A stretch of 64,000 nucleotides of DNA from assembly GCA_964036155.1 (NCBI GenBank), contig OZ038423.1, positions 9,811,249-9,875,248 on the forward strand, in the 5' to 3' direction. Each line of letters opens with the position of its first letter. Position 1 is the stretch's first letter. The DNA is from Diploscapter coronatus (Eukaryota; Nematoda; Chromadorea; Rhabditida; Rhabditidae). This document shows, piece by piece, positions 11,565 to 25,300 of this stretch. A program made the position numbers and the translations under genes. The notes under the pieces were generated by a model. It was not told where the DNA came from and ran no database searches. It saw nothing but the letters and a program-made list of their open reading frames with translations.

Positions 11565-11842
11565 GAGCGGTGTAGCGCATTGGTTGTGTATTACTGCCTA
11601 GAGCAGGGCCTCAAGTTCATCCCACCTCGGCCCAAATCAAGGGGTTTAAGACATGTTTGTTGGTAGTGGATAAAACCACGGAAATTTTGCCTAAAATCCC
11701 TCAACTGTTGCACACAACAACAACAGTCTGTCCTCGGGACGCGCCACTAGTCCTGTGTGGCTAGGATAGGCCGACTGTCCCATTACGGGCTGAGGGTAGC
11801 CGACCCCCACCTAGTGGGGAATAATAAGGCTAGGAAAAAAAA
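11565..11842 (+). mobile_element. tRNA-derived SINE-like retroelement
   Basis: The head resembles a tRNA gene internal promoter: a box-A-like TGTAGCGCATTGG at 11571-11583 and a box-B-like AAGTTCATCCC at about 11613-11623. A GC-rich body follows with a short CAA run, then an end at GGCTAGG plus an A-run at 11835-11842. It lies 250 bp after the Hsp70 locus and differs sharply in base composition from its flanks. Target duplications are not clear. It would be transcribed by RNA polymerase III and mobilised by a LINE elsewhere. The tRNA fold itself is degenerate, so it is not called as a tRNA gene. Confidence 0.6.
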
Positions 11843-14800
11843 TTAAATAACTTAAATTTTATCTAGAGTTAATTTCATTTAGATTGATAGGGACTGGCAG
11901 AACAACGAATTCCTCCTAATGAAGCAGCTCGAAACTGTCCGTGGAACTATTTATAAAATTCTGGCTTAGTACTATTTTACGTGCTATACAATTCTATTAA
12001 ATTGTAAGCATACGAATATGCGACGCATGCTTAGAGCCACCAGTATCTGCATAAATGATCATCTGATTCACTATTTATCCAATTGATTTAACATATTCAT
12101 TTATAAAATAAGATGTTCAGTCATGTTTTATTGATGCTCAATTTGACTATTTTTCTGTTCAAAGTATGATTCAGTCATAGTAAATTTTTCCCCGATTTCA
12201 TTCCACATGAAATACACACAAATCAGACTCAGATACACTCGCAATAATTATCGCGAGTTATAATCTAGGTTGATTTATCGCGTTGCGTCGTCGTTTTTCG
12301 GCCAAACTTAGTCAGTATTTACCCCGGTCATGTCCGAACTTGTCTACTAGTAGGGGAGAAACGGCGATCTGACAAACGGAGAGATAACGATCGGTCAAAA
12401 TGTCGAATACCCTCGCGTAACGTTACGCACAGATTTTAGTCAAAACGACGAAATCAGCCGATTTTTGCACGTCGAACATTTTTGTTGAGTTATTTCGCCG
12501 TCACACTTTTACGCAACAGAATCAGTGCCAGGTAAAAACAAATGTGCATACGTTAAGTTGATTGGAATATGTTTCAAAGAAAGCGCAATAACAGAGTTTT
12601 AAAATTTGAAATGTTCCAGTAAATGTAAAAAGAAAACCTTAGCAGAGAAGATTTTTTAAAGTCAAATTTTAAAGAGCGATATTGAAACTTAGAGGAAAAT
12701 TGTTCGTTATTCCAAAGATTCGGCTAAGCCTTACCTAGGTTTTTATTTACTGACATTGACACCCTTTCATTCGTCACGCATTTTTACGATCATTATCATT
12801 ATCCGTTGACTGATCGCTATTATATCAGTAGCCGAAAAACGTCGGTTTCAATGTCAAAGCGTCAAAGATTCGAGTAAAATGTCCTTTTGTAGTGTAAAGC
12901 GTTGCGCCTTCGGGGGCTGCAATAACGATAATGCCTTCTCAAAGCGACGGGTCGATTCTCTTGCCTTTTCTGCTGCCCCGTTAGCAGTGGTTTGCTTGTC
13001 AATTTACGTCTCAATTCCTATAATTTCGTCCCCTATCATATATCGAAAAACTCGATTACAATGCAGAAAAGCCCCGAATGATTGAAGCTTCGAAACGAAA
13101 TTCAACTTTTCAATGCCATTTCCGTGATCAATGTGATCTGTCCAAAATTTACTGGGCGTTGTGTGCTTCATTAGTGTCCAAATTAAAGTTTGGTTTTTCT
13201 ATTTCTACCACAATAGTCCCCCGGTATGAATTGAGAAGTTTTTGCCGACAAAAGTTCTCGTATAAAGCGCGTTTCTGATATGGTGCTTCTCTATTTTTGC
13301 ATGCTGAAAAATTTTCGACTATTTTTTTTATTAATCATACTATTTTGATTCTTTTTTCAAAGTTAAAATGAGTTTATAAAAAATTCGTCACGAGTCATTC
13401 GGGCTATTTTTGAATAGACGACTTATTTTTTACTTCGATTTAAAAGGGCATTTACGCATAGACGTTTCTATTGATGCTATCACTTTTTACACCTGTCTGT
13501 CGCGCGCGAGCGTCGTTTTTCTCGTTAAATTGTCCTAAACCTCCGAAAAATCGTAGAATTGCCAGGTTGAACTGTTCAAATTTGAGAAAAAATCGGAGTG
13601 TATCGTCACACTCGATCGCGTTGCATGTCCGTCATGCTCGAGTACTCGCGCGCCAAAATAAATCGTTGTAATTTTGACCTTCTTTGGAAAGAAGCTTGGT
13701 CCAAAATTCAAACAACGAGTAAATTAGTGATCTTCGGAGCAAGTTTGATAATCTTTTCAAAAAAATCCGGAGATCCATATCCTTTGAGCAGAACTCCTAT
13801 ACTTGATCGGCTCACTATTGTGCTCTTCGCACGCAATTTTGCATCGCTCATACGGATTTTTAGAGAATTAGCAAACGCAATTTTAAATCATCCATTTTTA
13901 CCAAGTTTCGAACTATCGAGCGAGCGTAAAAAGAAGATGTTATCCAAGTGCTTATTCATTATACAATAGATGCTATTGAGAGAGAGCCGTTTTTCTGCAC
14001 TAAACGTTGCAGGCTTTGCAGCGTGGTGGCAGCTCATGGAGAAAAAGCAAGGGAAATGAGGGGAAAAGTCCGTTTGGACGATGCAAGAGTTGCGCGTGAA
14101 GAGCACAATGGCGAGCCGACTACAGTATTTTTGCCACCCATAAAATCTTCATCGATGAAAAAATTGTATAGAGAAAACTATGATCCACAAATTAGCATAA
14201 TCGTTTATAGTAGTGCCTGGAGATGTCATTGGTCAGTTCTGCTACTCTCTATTCCCACGATCGAACAGTTTTTCTAGTCATCTTTCGCCAGACGCATCGT
14301 TATGCTTATGCTTGCCTTCATGGCGTTCTTTCCTCTTTTTAGTTTGCATAATATTTTCTCAGGTCTCAATGTTTTCTCTTTTTCATGCATTGTCTTTATC
14401 TTTATGTATCGTTTTCCTTTCTATCTTTTCTTCACCATGCTTCGTCGGTTCTGATTCTTTCGGCATCCCAATTTTGCTTGGCATTCCTCTGTATCCATCT
14501 TCGGAACGGTATTTTCCTCGTTCTGATTCTCCGACCATCCCAATTCGGCCTCGTCTTTTGCCAACGTCGATGGCAATCTTCTCGGTCCTCCTCCGTTCGC
14601 TCGCTTGTCTTCGCCTTCCTAATTTGGACGACGAAGGCGTCGCTGCGTTGTGTTGATTTTATTCATATTTTCCCTCCCCCCTCCCGCAGACTCTCACTTT
14701 TCACGTTGTTTTCTGCCATTCTTTCTTATCGAAGGCCTGCATTCCAGAAGGCCTTCCAAATGTCCTCTTTCACACGCAATTGAGCGGATTCCATTACTTT

Positions 14801-17800
14801 CCCCTTTCGTGTTTAGGTTTACACGTTTCATAATTTGGCGGTGTCGTATTTCTTGATCAAAACATATAATTCTCTAAGTATTCTTTAAAGCCAGGAAAAG
14901 GAGTGACATTTCAGAATCTTCGAATTTTAACCCCTCTTCTAATCGCTGATCCTATTGACAAAAGCTTCCTCTGTTCAATAGTTCCATGCCGCTCCTTGTC
15001 AATTGTAATTAGTGTCATGAAGATACTCGAAACCTCCGTTTCCGGCTCAAACCCGAAGCTAAACAGATTTGATTGGAATTTTCAGTGCCCATTCCAGTCA
15101 TCGTGTATCTTTTTCTAACGCCTTACAGTCGGCTACGTATGTGTATCCATTTCGTCTAAGCATTACGCACACAGAATCAGATTTGGACATGTCATTACAC
15201 TATCCCAATGCGCGCGCCTTAGTAGCCTCAAACCCATTTGATCTGATTTAAAGAAAACGCGGAAACGTCGAACAGAACTATGCAACGATTCTGTCAAATC
15301 TGCTGAAGAGTCTATCTCTTCTCTCGCCGAGGACCTCCTAATATTTTTCTCCATTGATCGAATTTCTCGTTACTAACGTTGTACAACCTTACTCTTTAGT
15401 CGTTTTCTTTCCCAGTCTAGCTAAAATTTTGAGATTTGACGCTGAAGAAGGTTGGGCAGGGGGAAAAAGCTGTCACCACCGCAAGGCAGGCGGCGAAGTT
15501 AAGCATCATTCGCTAATTTGAGTCAGGTTGGGCCAATTGTCCGGGGTACGAGTGCCATCCGCAGGTGAAAATTCCTTTCATTACGGGGTTCGCAGGGGGC
15601 GATTTTACCTTTTTCCAAGCACGGTTCAAAGGAATAGTATGCGATTTGAAGAGGAGGATTGCTGGATTGTTCCTCTATAGCGGAAGAAACCTTGCAGGGG
15701 TGCTTACTTCCCACACCATTGTTCGCGCTTCAAACTTGAACCCTTCCGCGTCCCTACCGATGAATCGATTTTCCCTGCAAAGATTAGCATACTGCTTTGG
15801 ACGCGTGAGGATGGTGAAACCTTGAAGGTCTTTTGATTCGCCATCATCATATCCATGTTTTCCGCGATCGTTGATATCAGGAGCAGATTTGAATGGAGAT
15901 CTTGCATGTTTAGGGTATTTTCTTTTATGATTGTTCTTCTAGCACTTTTCTTCCGAAATTTCATATTTCACAGTTAATTTGCAGGATTCATGCTGTATCT
16001 TTTTCTTCCGTGATTTCAAAGAAGCAAGTCTACCAAAACCAATATGACCTTCCTTTCTAAATTCTGCAATCCTCATCTATCAACATACGATCTTCATCCC
16101 CTAAATTAGGTCTATTTTCTAAAATCGCCTTCTAATATATTATATCGAGTGAAACCTCTGCTAACTTTCAATTGCAAGCCGCTCGACGCATCGATGTTTT
16201 GATCGAGGAGAATCTGAAGTGCTGCGCGGGGAGGAATTGGGAATGTTTCCCGAAGCAGAGATGCAAAGGGGATATCGGACTGAAGACGATGACCTTGTAG
16301 AGCGAGTGACATCAATTGAAGATCGATGAGGAATTCAGGGGAGGGATGTCTGAGGAATAATCGGTAGATGAGAAATGAGTTGACCCGTCCTTCAAATTCC
16401 CATACTTTCACACGCTCGAACAAACTTCGGGGGCTCTTTGAAGTTTTGACCCTTGTGAGATAGTTTAGAAGTTCTTAGATAAGAAGGAATTCCGTTCCGA
16501 TTTCTGTGATCCTGATTCAGTACAACTTTTCTCGTTTCTCAAATCTGTCTAGCCACTAGTAAAAAATCTGTTCCATTATAATGACCTCCTTGACAGGTTC
16601 AACCCAAGAACCTCGACTCTTTGCTATTTGGGCATGATTTATTGTCGATTCTTGAAGTTCTCTATTATCTCTATCCGAATCTCGATTGTCCATGCAAAAT
16701 TGATCGATTTGACTCGTTTCCGAACTTGAAGTTTTGCAAATCGACGATTTTCATCTGATTTTTCTCGTAAAAACATCCTAGTTTCACCAATCTCTGACAT
16801 GTCCTAATCATCTTTTCCTCGTCTGGTTGCCTTCAAATTCCAAATTCCTCGCGGGGTTTAGCGCTGCGAATTCGAATTTATTTTGAAGCTACGAGATTTT
16901 CGTCGACGTCTTCAAATTTGACCTCAAAATTCTTCAAAGTCGTCTGAAAAATTTGCACCGCCACAATGGGATTAGCTCCTTGCATTCTACAGGGATTTTC
17001 GACGTTTTCGCTAACCTTCATCTTGCATTTTTGCGTTCGGTTTGCTTATTCTCTAGATTTCTTTAAAGATTTAGAAACCACAGCCTATTTCTTGTTACTA
17101 TTCTCCATTTCCGCTTAATCTCATATTCTCTCAATGTCTAGCTTCTTTGTTACCCCCTAAAACACAACACTATTTCTCAGCTTCATCCTGTACTTCATCA
17201 ATGCCAACGGTTTCACACTTTCTCTGTTTTCAATCTTTCTTTTCCCACCCGTTTTCAACGCTATTCCTTCAAATTTGAACTCTCAGATTCTCTTCTTTAG
17301 TTCCTAGCTTTCCATATGATCTCATCGTCTGAGTTTCTCGAACTCATAACTTACGGTAATATTTCGCAAAATCGTCATCTTTGTATCGCAACGAAGAATA
17401 AACTTTTCAATATCGTGTCGACTTCGTTTTTCTCTCATTGTTATGATTAATTTCTGAGAAACAATAACTTTGCCGCACATTGCTTGCTTTGCCATTTGGG
17501 GAGAGGTATTGTTGATTTTTCTCTGATTTTTTTGACCATTAGTCTAACATTTCTGACTTTTTGAAGGCCATAAATAGAACAAGCTTCGCACGTTGGTACA
17601 GCCATTACCGAAACTATTTGGTTAACATGAAAAAAGCTATGCATCTTTTAGCTATTCATCAATGAATTCAGACTCTAGAAATTTCTAAATTGAATCATGA
17701 TGAATTTGCATAAGTTGCAAATCCGAATTCGCATACTCCAACGTCCATTCTCGTAAGTCAAAACTAACGACTGTATCCGTCAAATTTAAACTTTTAGTTT

Positions 17801-19355
17801 TAAGTCGACATGAAAATTAGAACCCTCCAAGCTTTAAAAATGTCGCAACTTTCTTCTGACCAAACTCTGCCTATGTACTTTGCTTCTCGTCACACGAAAA
17901 GGCAGAAGCTTCGCCCACCTTTCTTGTAGACGCCACTTTTAGACGACCTTCTCAGCGAATGCTTGCGTTACGTATAGCGCTAATTTGATTTTAGGACATA
18001 TAGCAGAATTGTCGCCTATTTTTGCGCTGCATTTACATTCTGTTCCGAAAAATTCAAAAACTTGTTTTCGCACGTTAGACTGTTCAAATTACAATGTGTA
18101 CTTGGAAATTTTAATTACATCGAAATTTATGCAGCGTCTCGCGGGAGAAGTTTCCGGAATCAAACATCTGAATTTCTCGTTTCAAGGTCATTGAATTTTA
18201 GGTTCATATAAATCAGGCTAATTTGTGCCGGTTCAAATTCATGCTCGAATTTTATGCGGTCATAAATATTTTCTCAGGTATTTATTTTTCCACGGCTTGA
18301 AATGACAGGTCGATTTCGTGGCCTCTTGTCATGATACATGGCTAGTTCACTAATTTGTTAGCCTAATCTGAGATAATCGAATGAGATTCTGCGTTTTTTT
18401 TACCTAAGATAATGAAAAATGATAGGATACTCTAGCATCTTTGAGATCTTAATTTTTATAGCGCGATCGTTTGGCTATTTGTTTGTTTCAAAAACATGAA
18501 ATAGTTCATGGGAAAGAATTTGTTATCGACGGTTTCCGCTATGCACTAACTCCATGTCTCGGCATAAATCAAGACATCCTCAATCAATAAATCCTTGTAA
18601 GGGCGTGTTTACAAAAAAAAACAATTGAAGATAAATTGATAACCATCTTTGCGAATAAGTTGATTATTGATATCCTTTTTCATCCTTTAGCGCGTTCGTT
18701 ATTCTCCCACTTCGCCGCTTTATCGGTCATAAATCTAGCCCCAGTCGACCAGGGCGCATTTTTTTCCCACTCTCACTCATCATATCACTTTCTTTCGGTA
18801 TCACTAAAAACTTTTCCTTCGTATTTTCACTCTTGCAGACATGTTATCCAATTTCATTTGATGTTTCAAAAAGTTACCTACTACGATGCATTTTGTCATG
18901 CTGATCATAGTTTTCTTGAATTTTTCTCTATTTATGAAAGGCGAATTTTCATACAGCGTTAACCCCAATTGTTTTTTTTACCCAGTCCTAATTATTTCCC
19001 CATTTCACTTTAGGTAATTCCCGTCAAGTTTTCCTATTGTTGAAAGTGTGTCAGATCCATTAAACTCTAGGCGTGAAATTATTCGTCGTAGAAAAGATTT
19101 GCGTCATTTTTTGCACAAAATTTCCCAAATTGCTCAATTTCACTAGGTCGTACTTTCTCTTGACTTGATTTCACTCACTCGATTTCAGAGATCTTACTCG
19201 GGTTTAAAAATCTTGAGATCAAAGAGAGGTTGGGAGAAGACTCATTATCTTAGGCCACTATCTTTCATGCAATAATTTTCTCACCTCGTGAAAAATCTGA
19301 TCGTGTCGAATTTTGAGCCGCGATTTTTGTCCATCCATAAATACTAAATCGAGAT
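11843..19355. other. Long stretch without a supported gene
   Basis: About 7.5 kb. It contains a near-palindrome at 12238-12257 (CTCGC..ATAATTAT..GCGAG), a perfect 14-bp palindrome GCGTAACGTTACGC at 12415-12428, a CpG-rich part around 12.3-13.7 kb, a strongly CT-rich part at 14.28-14.80 kb with an imperfect 29-bp direct repeat (14448-14476 and 14520-14548), and a GC-richer patch at 15.44-15.72 kb. Several open frames of 60-147 codons occur on both strands (for example 13948-14277 +, 14213-14656 +, 16112-16423 -). They lack family motifs, and chains of them need poor splice acceptors. The region may hold the upstream control region of the carboxypeptidase gene. Confidence 0.4.
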
Positions 19356-19362
19356 ATTTCAG
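19356..19362 (+). promoter_or_regulatory. Splice acceptor ahead of start codon (candidate trans-splice site)
   Basis: The T-rich acceptor ATTTCAG ends at 19362, leaving a 25-nt leader before the ATG at 19388. No donor exon is apparent nearby, which fits spliced-leader addition as in other nematodes; a distant 5' non-coding exon is the alternative. Confidence 0.4.
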
Positions 19363-19387
19363 GAATTGGACCAGACCGGCTACAAAA

Positions 19388-22300
19388 ATGGGGAGGCGGA
19401 TGAGGAATCCTGCCTATCGAGGTCTTCTTATCGATCCGACGTCAATGATTTCACTATCATTAGTCGTGTTTTCACTGGCGACGACGTTACCACTGACCGA
19501 GGCAAAGACGCATACTCTTCCTGAGGAGTAAGCAAACTTTATTAGAAGCTTTATGATTAAACGAAAGCAATAACCGCAATAAATTGTCTGGATAGTCAGT
19601 AAATTTAATGCATTTATGAAACATACCGAATTTTCCAATTTCAGAAAATTCCTCGTTATTCGAGCCTCGCCGGAAACGAAAGAGCAGCTAGCGATGGTCC
19701 GAGAGTTGCACGATAATCAGCATCTTCACGAGGTAAGAATTTTGGAGCTTTTCGAGAAGTCGCACGATAATTTTAGATCGACTTTTGGTTGACCCCTACG
19801 AAGCTTCGACAGAAAGCCGATATGATGATTCCGGAGAATCGGAGGAACTGGCTGATTCAAATCCTCAACGCTTACAATATTTCCAGCTTCGTCACAATTG
19901 AGGATGTGCAACAGTAAGAATGTGAAATCTTCAAAACACATTCTCTAGGCTTCAATAGCTTCCTAGATAAAGGAAAGAATTTATAATAATTTGAAAGTCG
20001 CCATGCTTGTATCAAAACTAAATAAGGAACATAAAGCCTATCAAAAATATGAATTTCTTGAAACATAAACATTTCAGACTGATCCTCGAACGCGAACATA
20101 ACCCTCAGAAAAAGAAGCTTCTCGATATCTCGTTCAGTAAGCGACTCAAGGATGAGGGAGGCAACAGGGCCAGAGTAGGGAGTTCATAGGAAAGTTCAAG
20201 AAAATTCTCACTCCAATTCCAGTATAAATTCGGCGACTACGGTTCCTACGAGGAAATCGTGCAGTGGTTGGAGAGCATCGAGAGATTCTATCCTGACAAG
20301 GCGAAGGTTGTCAGCATTGGAACGACTGCAGAAGGAAGGGCTATCAAGGGCATCAAGGCAAGTAGATCTCAAAGGAAATAGTGAAATCTTCCTATACTAA
20401 ATCTGCCTTTTCATTTGGCTAATATTTGACTCTTTATCTTTGACGGCTCAAGCTCCTTCAGATAGGGACGAATGTCTGGCGTACCGATAAACGTATCGTC
20501 TGGGTTGATGCCGGCATCCACGCGAGAGAGTGGGCTGCTGTGCATACTGCTCTGTACTTCATCGATCGGGTATCATCGGCATAAGTTGATCATTTTTAGA
20601 TCCTAAAATTTCAGCTGATTGCCGACTATGGCACTGATCCCGTGGTTACCAAAGCTGTTCAGAATCTCAACTTTTACATCATCCCTGTGTTGAACCCAGA
20701 TGGGTACGAGTACACGAGAAGTGACATTACTCCACAGGTAAACTAATGAAACGATAAGAGAAGTTGAACTTGATAACGACTAGATCCGTCTGTGGCGAAA
20801 GAATCGCTCCGGGATAACCTGCAAGAAGGATCGGTGGTTCAGAGACAGATGCTGCGGTGGAGTCGACTTGAATCGAAACTTTGACTGGTTCTGGGGAGGT
20901 TGGAATTACTTTTCTTGATTTTTCTGGCTGATGAAAACGATTTCAGAAATTGGCTCAAGCAACGACAAGTGTTCCGAAATATATCAAGGAAATAACGCTT
21001 TCAGTGAAGCAGAATCTCGGTAAGTTAGTTTCTGAATTATTGAAGTGTAGCAGGCCAAAGGCCGAAAATTTTAACAACCAGTGAACATTGTCAATTTGAA
21101 CTCTCGAGTGATCATTATCTATTGTCTAACATGGAAAACATTTTTTTTTTTTAAACTAATTTTGCGAATTATTGCATTTTTGAAAGAGATGCGCATGAAG
21201 ATAGGGTGAATTGTTGAATTGCTGATGATCATCAAGAGTACAGCGGTCGAAAATTTTTGATAATCCCGAACTATCATGTGCAAATCGAAAATCTGAAAGG
21301 GAATACTGACAACAAAATATTTTTGTGGAACCCGAGAATGTCCAAACATCAGCTCTTCCATGTCACGATTAATCTATTTCTCTGCACAATAATGTATGAC
21401 CCATTTCTCAGAGCTGTTCGAGATATGATCTTCTCGCCCGAGATGCGTGGCAAGGTCGACGCCTTCATCACGCTCCACACTTACTCACAAATGTGGATCC
21501 ATCCGTTCTCGCACCAACGTAAAACTGTCCCGGAAGATATCGCTGATATCGTGAGTTTATTGAATCGGGAGCAAAATTAACTTGACTATTAGGAACAAGT
21601 TGGAAAGCGCGCTGTTCAAGCCCTAGAGAGTACCTTCGGAACTCAGTATCGTTTCGGAACGGGGGCTGATATTCTTTGTAAGGGATCTTCAAAGATCAAC
21701 TCCAGATCAGAGAGTATTTAAGATCCTTCATCTGGGGGCTCCGACGATTGGGCCAAAGGAAAGGGTGGTGCCAAATACGCTTATCTCTTGGAGTTGAGAC
21801 CTGGCGAAGAAGGTAAATTTGCTTAATGAGGCTGTACTGAGTCAACAAATTCCTTCTAGTCTGGGACGGGTTTGTCTTGGACTCTCGTCAGCTTATTCCC
21901 ACCGGAAAGGAGACTTGGAACGGCATCAAAGTCGTCGTCCAAGCCGTTTTAGATAGATTGCCAAGAACCGGTGAGCTAATTTTCTCTACGATTGATGTTG
22001 TGTAGAATCAGACTGGTCAGTTTATGCTATTAGCTTGAAAATATTTTCAGTGCTGCAAATTTGACATGGCTGCGTTTATGCTATACAATTATGTGAGCTA
22101 GCATGAATTTTATGAAAAAACTGCATGAAGGTGATAGGTTTGTAAGTTGAGGCATGACGAATGAACCTGAATGAACAATGCGATTAGTATGAAAACCTGC
22201 ACCAGTCTGATGCCAAGTATCCACGTGTTGAAGCTTTTCTTGGTATTTTTAGTTAGCGATGTAGAAAAAGACCAAAACCCCTTAGGGATTACATAGAAAT

Positions 22301-25300
22301 CGACGATATTTGCTTCTACACGGCTTACGCGCAGATCAGTCTGGCATTATTCAGTTTTCCGAGCAAAAATTAATCAAGTTTGAAAAGAATACTAAGTTTC
22401 CTCAACTTTCATAACACTTTCCGATGACTTTGCACTAAATCAGAATTTCTTACTAGCCGAAAAACTGCACCAATAATTCAACAGCGTGATTCTAATCCAA
22501 GAAAACCCAATGTCGGACTGATAAAAAGTAGAAAGCGTGCTTTGATTAGTTCATAGAATCGCTATATTCCAGAGGGAGTGCCCATTAGTAATCCTCGCAT
22601 TGCGACTAAACGAAACGCTTCATCCACGTCCACCAATCTCAAAAACAACGAATCGGAACTAAACGCTGGGGATGAGGTTCAAGAAATGGACCAATACGAG
22701 TATGAGGATCTGCTTCGACGTATTGGACGTGAACGTGTATTTGACGAATACGTCGTAGATGACGTGTTCCTCCAGAATCTCACTGCAACCCCTCCATCGA
22801 CGACATCGCGGCCAAAGATTCTGATTACGGAAACAGTGAAGAAAGGTCTCGATTTATCATCTTCTACTACTACTGAAATGCCGAAAGAGCTAACTCTTGA
22901 TCCGCTACGGTATTTACAAGGTCACGAGGGTCCTTCGTTTACCAGACCGCTCGAAGTCGTACGCGTCAACGACAAATCTCGCTTCGTACTAGCCATTCGC
23001 AAATTCATGTATCCCGAGTCGGGTCCCAATAATGCTCATATCGCTACGTCCAATTCGCTAAATTCACTAATCTATGACGATCTAATCGCTGATAGTTCGC
23101 TCGACCCTCAACCGCTGAGTGTGACTAATACCGGTAATCGAGAGAGGTTTTCTGTTTATGCATGATATTCAGCACCACCCACTTCAACAAGCACCACTAC
23201 AAGCATGCCAATGCCACCTCCGTCCGCACCCACGAGCATCCATGAACCGTCTCCCTCAGTTCATCAACCCATTGTTGCACATATCCAAATACACACTGGT
23301 CCCAAACCGCCTGTCCCTAAAATGAACCGACCGTTCACCTCATTTTCGCCTTCTTCCAGACATTCCAGTTTCCGACCTGCTTCTGTTCCCGCTATGATCA
23401 CCCGCCCTCCCATTCGAATGCCTCATCCACCCATTAGAGTCCGTCCACAACCTCGCCCCCTTCCATTCATATCCAAGCGCCCGATGAGTGCTGTTCCAGC
23501 TGTGTCAATGACCACTCGAACTCGAACCCCCATTACGATTCCCACGTTTACTACTCGCAAACTCTCACACCCCACTTCGATCACTCGCATACCGATGATT
23601 CCTAACCGCATATTTAATGCGACGGAGATCACTCGATCACCAGCGACACTTACTTTTCTCAAAAATCGCAAATTCGTCCACCCGACTTTGATCAACCGAA
23701 TTACTCCGTTCATTACGACTACTAAAAAGTCTCCATCCAAAGCTACTCGTGCCCCAGCTGCTCTCGCACAGATCAATCCTCGTACGACGTTCAAACCTAT
23801 GTTTTTCAACCATCCAAAACCATTTGCACTCACCAAATCCAAATACTTCGTGGAAAACTCAAAGCTTCGCACAATGGTCACTATCAAGCCGTTAAGAGTT
23901 ACACCTCGCCCAGTGCAACCTGTTTTAAGAACAAACCGTACAACGACGCGTCCAACGGTGAAAGCAATGCTTACAACTAAAAAGGCACTAATGACGCCTA
24001 CCATCACAACTCGACACACGCCAATCGTGCCCAAAACTACTACAACTCATAAAACCAGTACTCAAAAGCCATCAACAACCCGGGCACCAGTTTCAACCCA
24101 CAGCACTACCACTCAAACACACACCACGGTTTCAACCACGATCAAGACTACACGAGCACCGACTTCACTCGCAACGAGCACTACGATCATCACCGCAACA
24201 GGAGCACCAGTATCGGTTGCGCCTCCAAGCACTCGAACCCCAGCAATTACCACAAATTTCAAGCCTAAACCTGAAATTCCACGAATCATTCCAATCAACA
24301 ACAAGAAAATGATCGTTTTCGCACTCTATCGGCCCCTTTTTCGAAAGGCCTGGCGAACCGGATTGCCCTTTCGGCATGTTTCCAGACGAAATTTTACCAG
24401 AGTAGCCCTGAAGAAGGTTCCTGCCAAATTGTCCTTCATTGCACCTGCACCTGCACCTGCACCTGCACTAAAGAACCTTACCAATAATGCACCATCAAAT
24501 TATTCCTCAGCTAGCACTCTGTCCCTTCCGTCCACACTGGCACCATTGAAGAATGTCTCAAGTGTCTCCACGAAAGCTCCCAAACGATTATCCTTGGTTT
24601 CACAGAGAACTTCTTTCAAACCTTCCAAATCAACGCATGCAATTCCAGTCAAGTCAGTCAAACCACTACCAATTCGTCCGTCACTACCATTTCCACGGTC
24701 ACGATTCACCAAAACGCACAGACGACTACCACCTCAGCCTAAAATGGTCTTTAAACAGCGACCTCGTTTTCCAGCTCGTCGGCCGACACCCGCTCGTCCT
24801 CCTGTGGTGCGACCAAGCAATGCTGTTGGAAGACGGCCATCAGCAGTACCAACTCCATCTCGCCCTAGTTTGGCCGTTCGACGACCGATCGTAAGTTCGG
24901 AAAGAGTCGTTTTGTTGAATTGGGCATTCCGAAATTTCGGACGCTCAATTCTGCACGATTGCATGAAGTTGCAATAGAACTCGGTAATAGGTGATAGTGA
25001 GCATGAATCGCTTTCAGCCAACTGCTGCGACGGCGCAACTTGCTCGCAAATCGATGTTGGCACGATTCCGGCAGCAGCAGAGGATGCGCATCGAGGCGAT
25101 GCGGCGACAATTCAGACCGTCTTCTTCCATAAGTACAGATTTAACAAATCTTATGAGGGCTGTAGGTTAGGGAAGCTAAAATCGTGGAAATTGAATGCAG
25201 AAAGAATGTGCATGACGTGGTATTGAATATGGCCGTCTACATGAATGCAATCTGAATGACGTAGAATGGTTGAGAATGGCTCTGGCTTTGGTTTTGTACG

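Noticed and set aside
13948..14277. 109-codon plus-strand open frame with a charged middle section
   Set aside because: No domain, no splice partners, and it overlaps other equally long frames in a stop-poor region.
15460..15560. 5S-rRNA-like words (AAGTTAAGCA, then TTGAGTCAGGTTGG)
   Set aside because: Only two short matches with wrong spacing and no 5S fold or terminator.
14278..17021. A chain of minus-strand exons giving a Lys/Arg/Glu-rich protein with no known domain (core open frame 16112-16423)
   Set aside because: Phases can be made to fit, but the acceptors used (for example cacaag, gacag, aagag) are unlike the T-rich acceptors of every real gene here, and open frames of this size are expected by chance at this base composition. 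Transcripts would be needed to revive it.
23423..24034. 203-codon open frame on the minus strand
   Set aside because: Shadow of the Thr/Pro-rich carboxypeptidase exon; composition is Val/Gly-rich as expected for the reverse complement of Thr/Pro codons.
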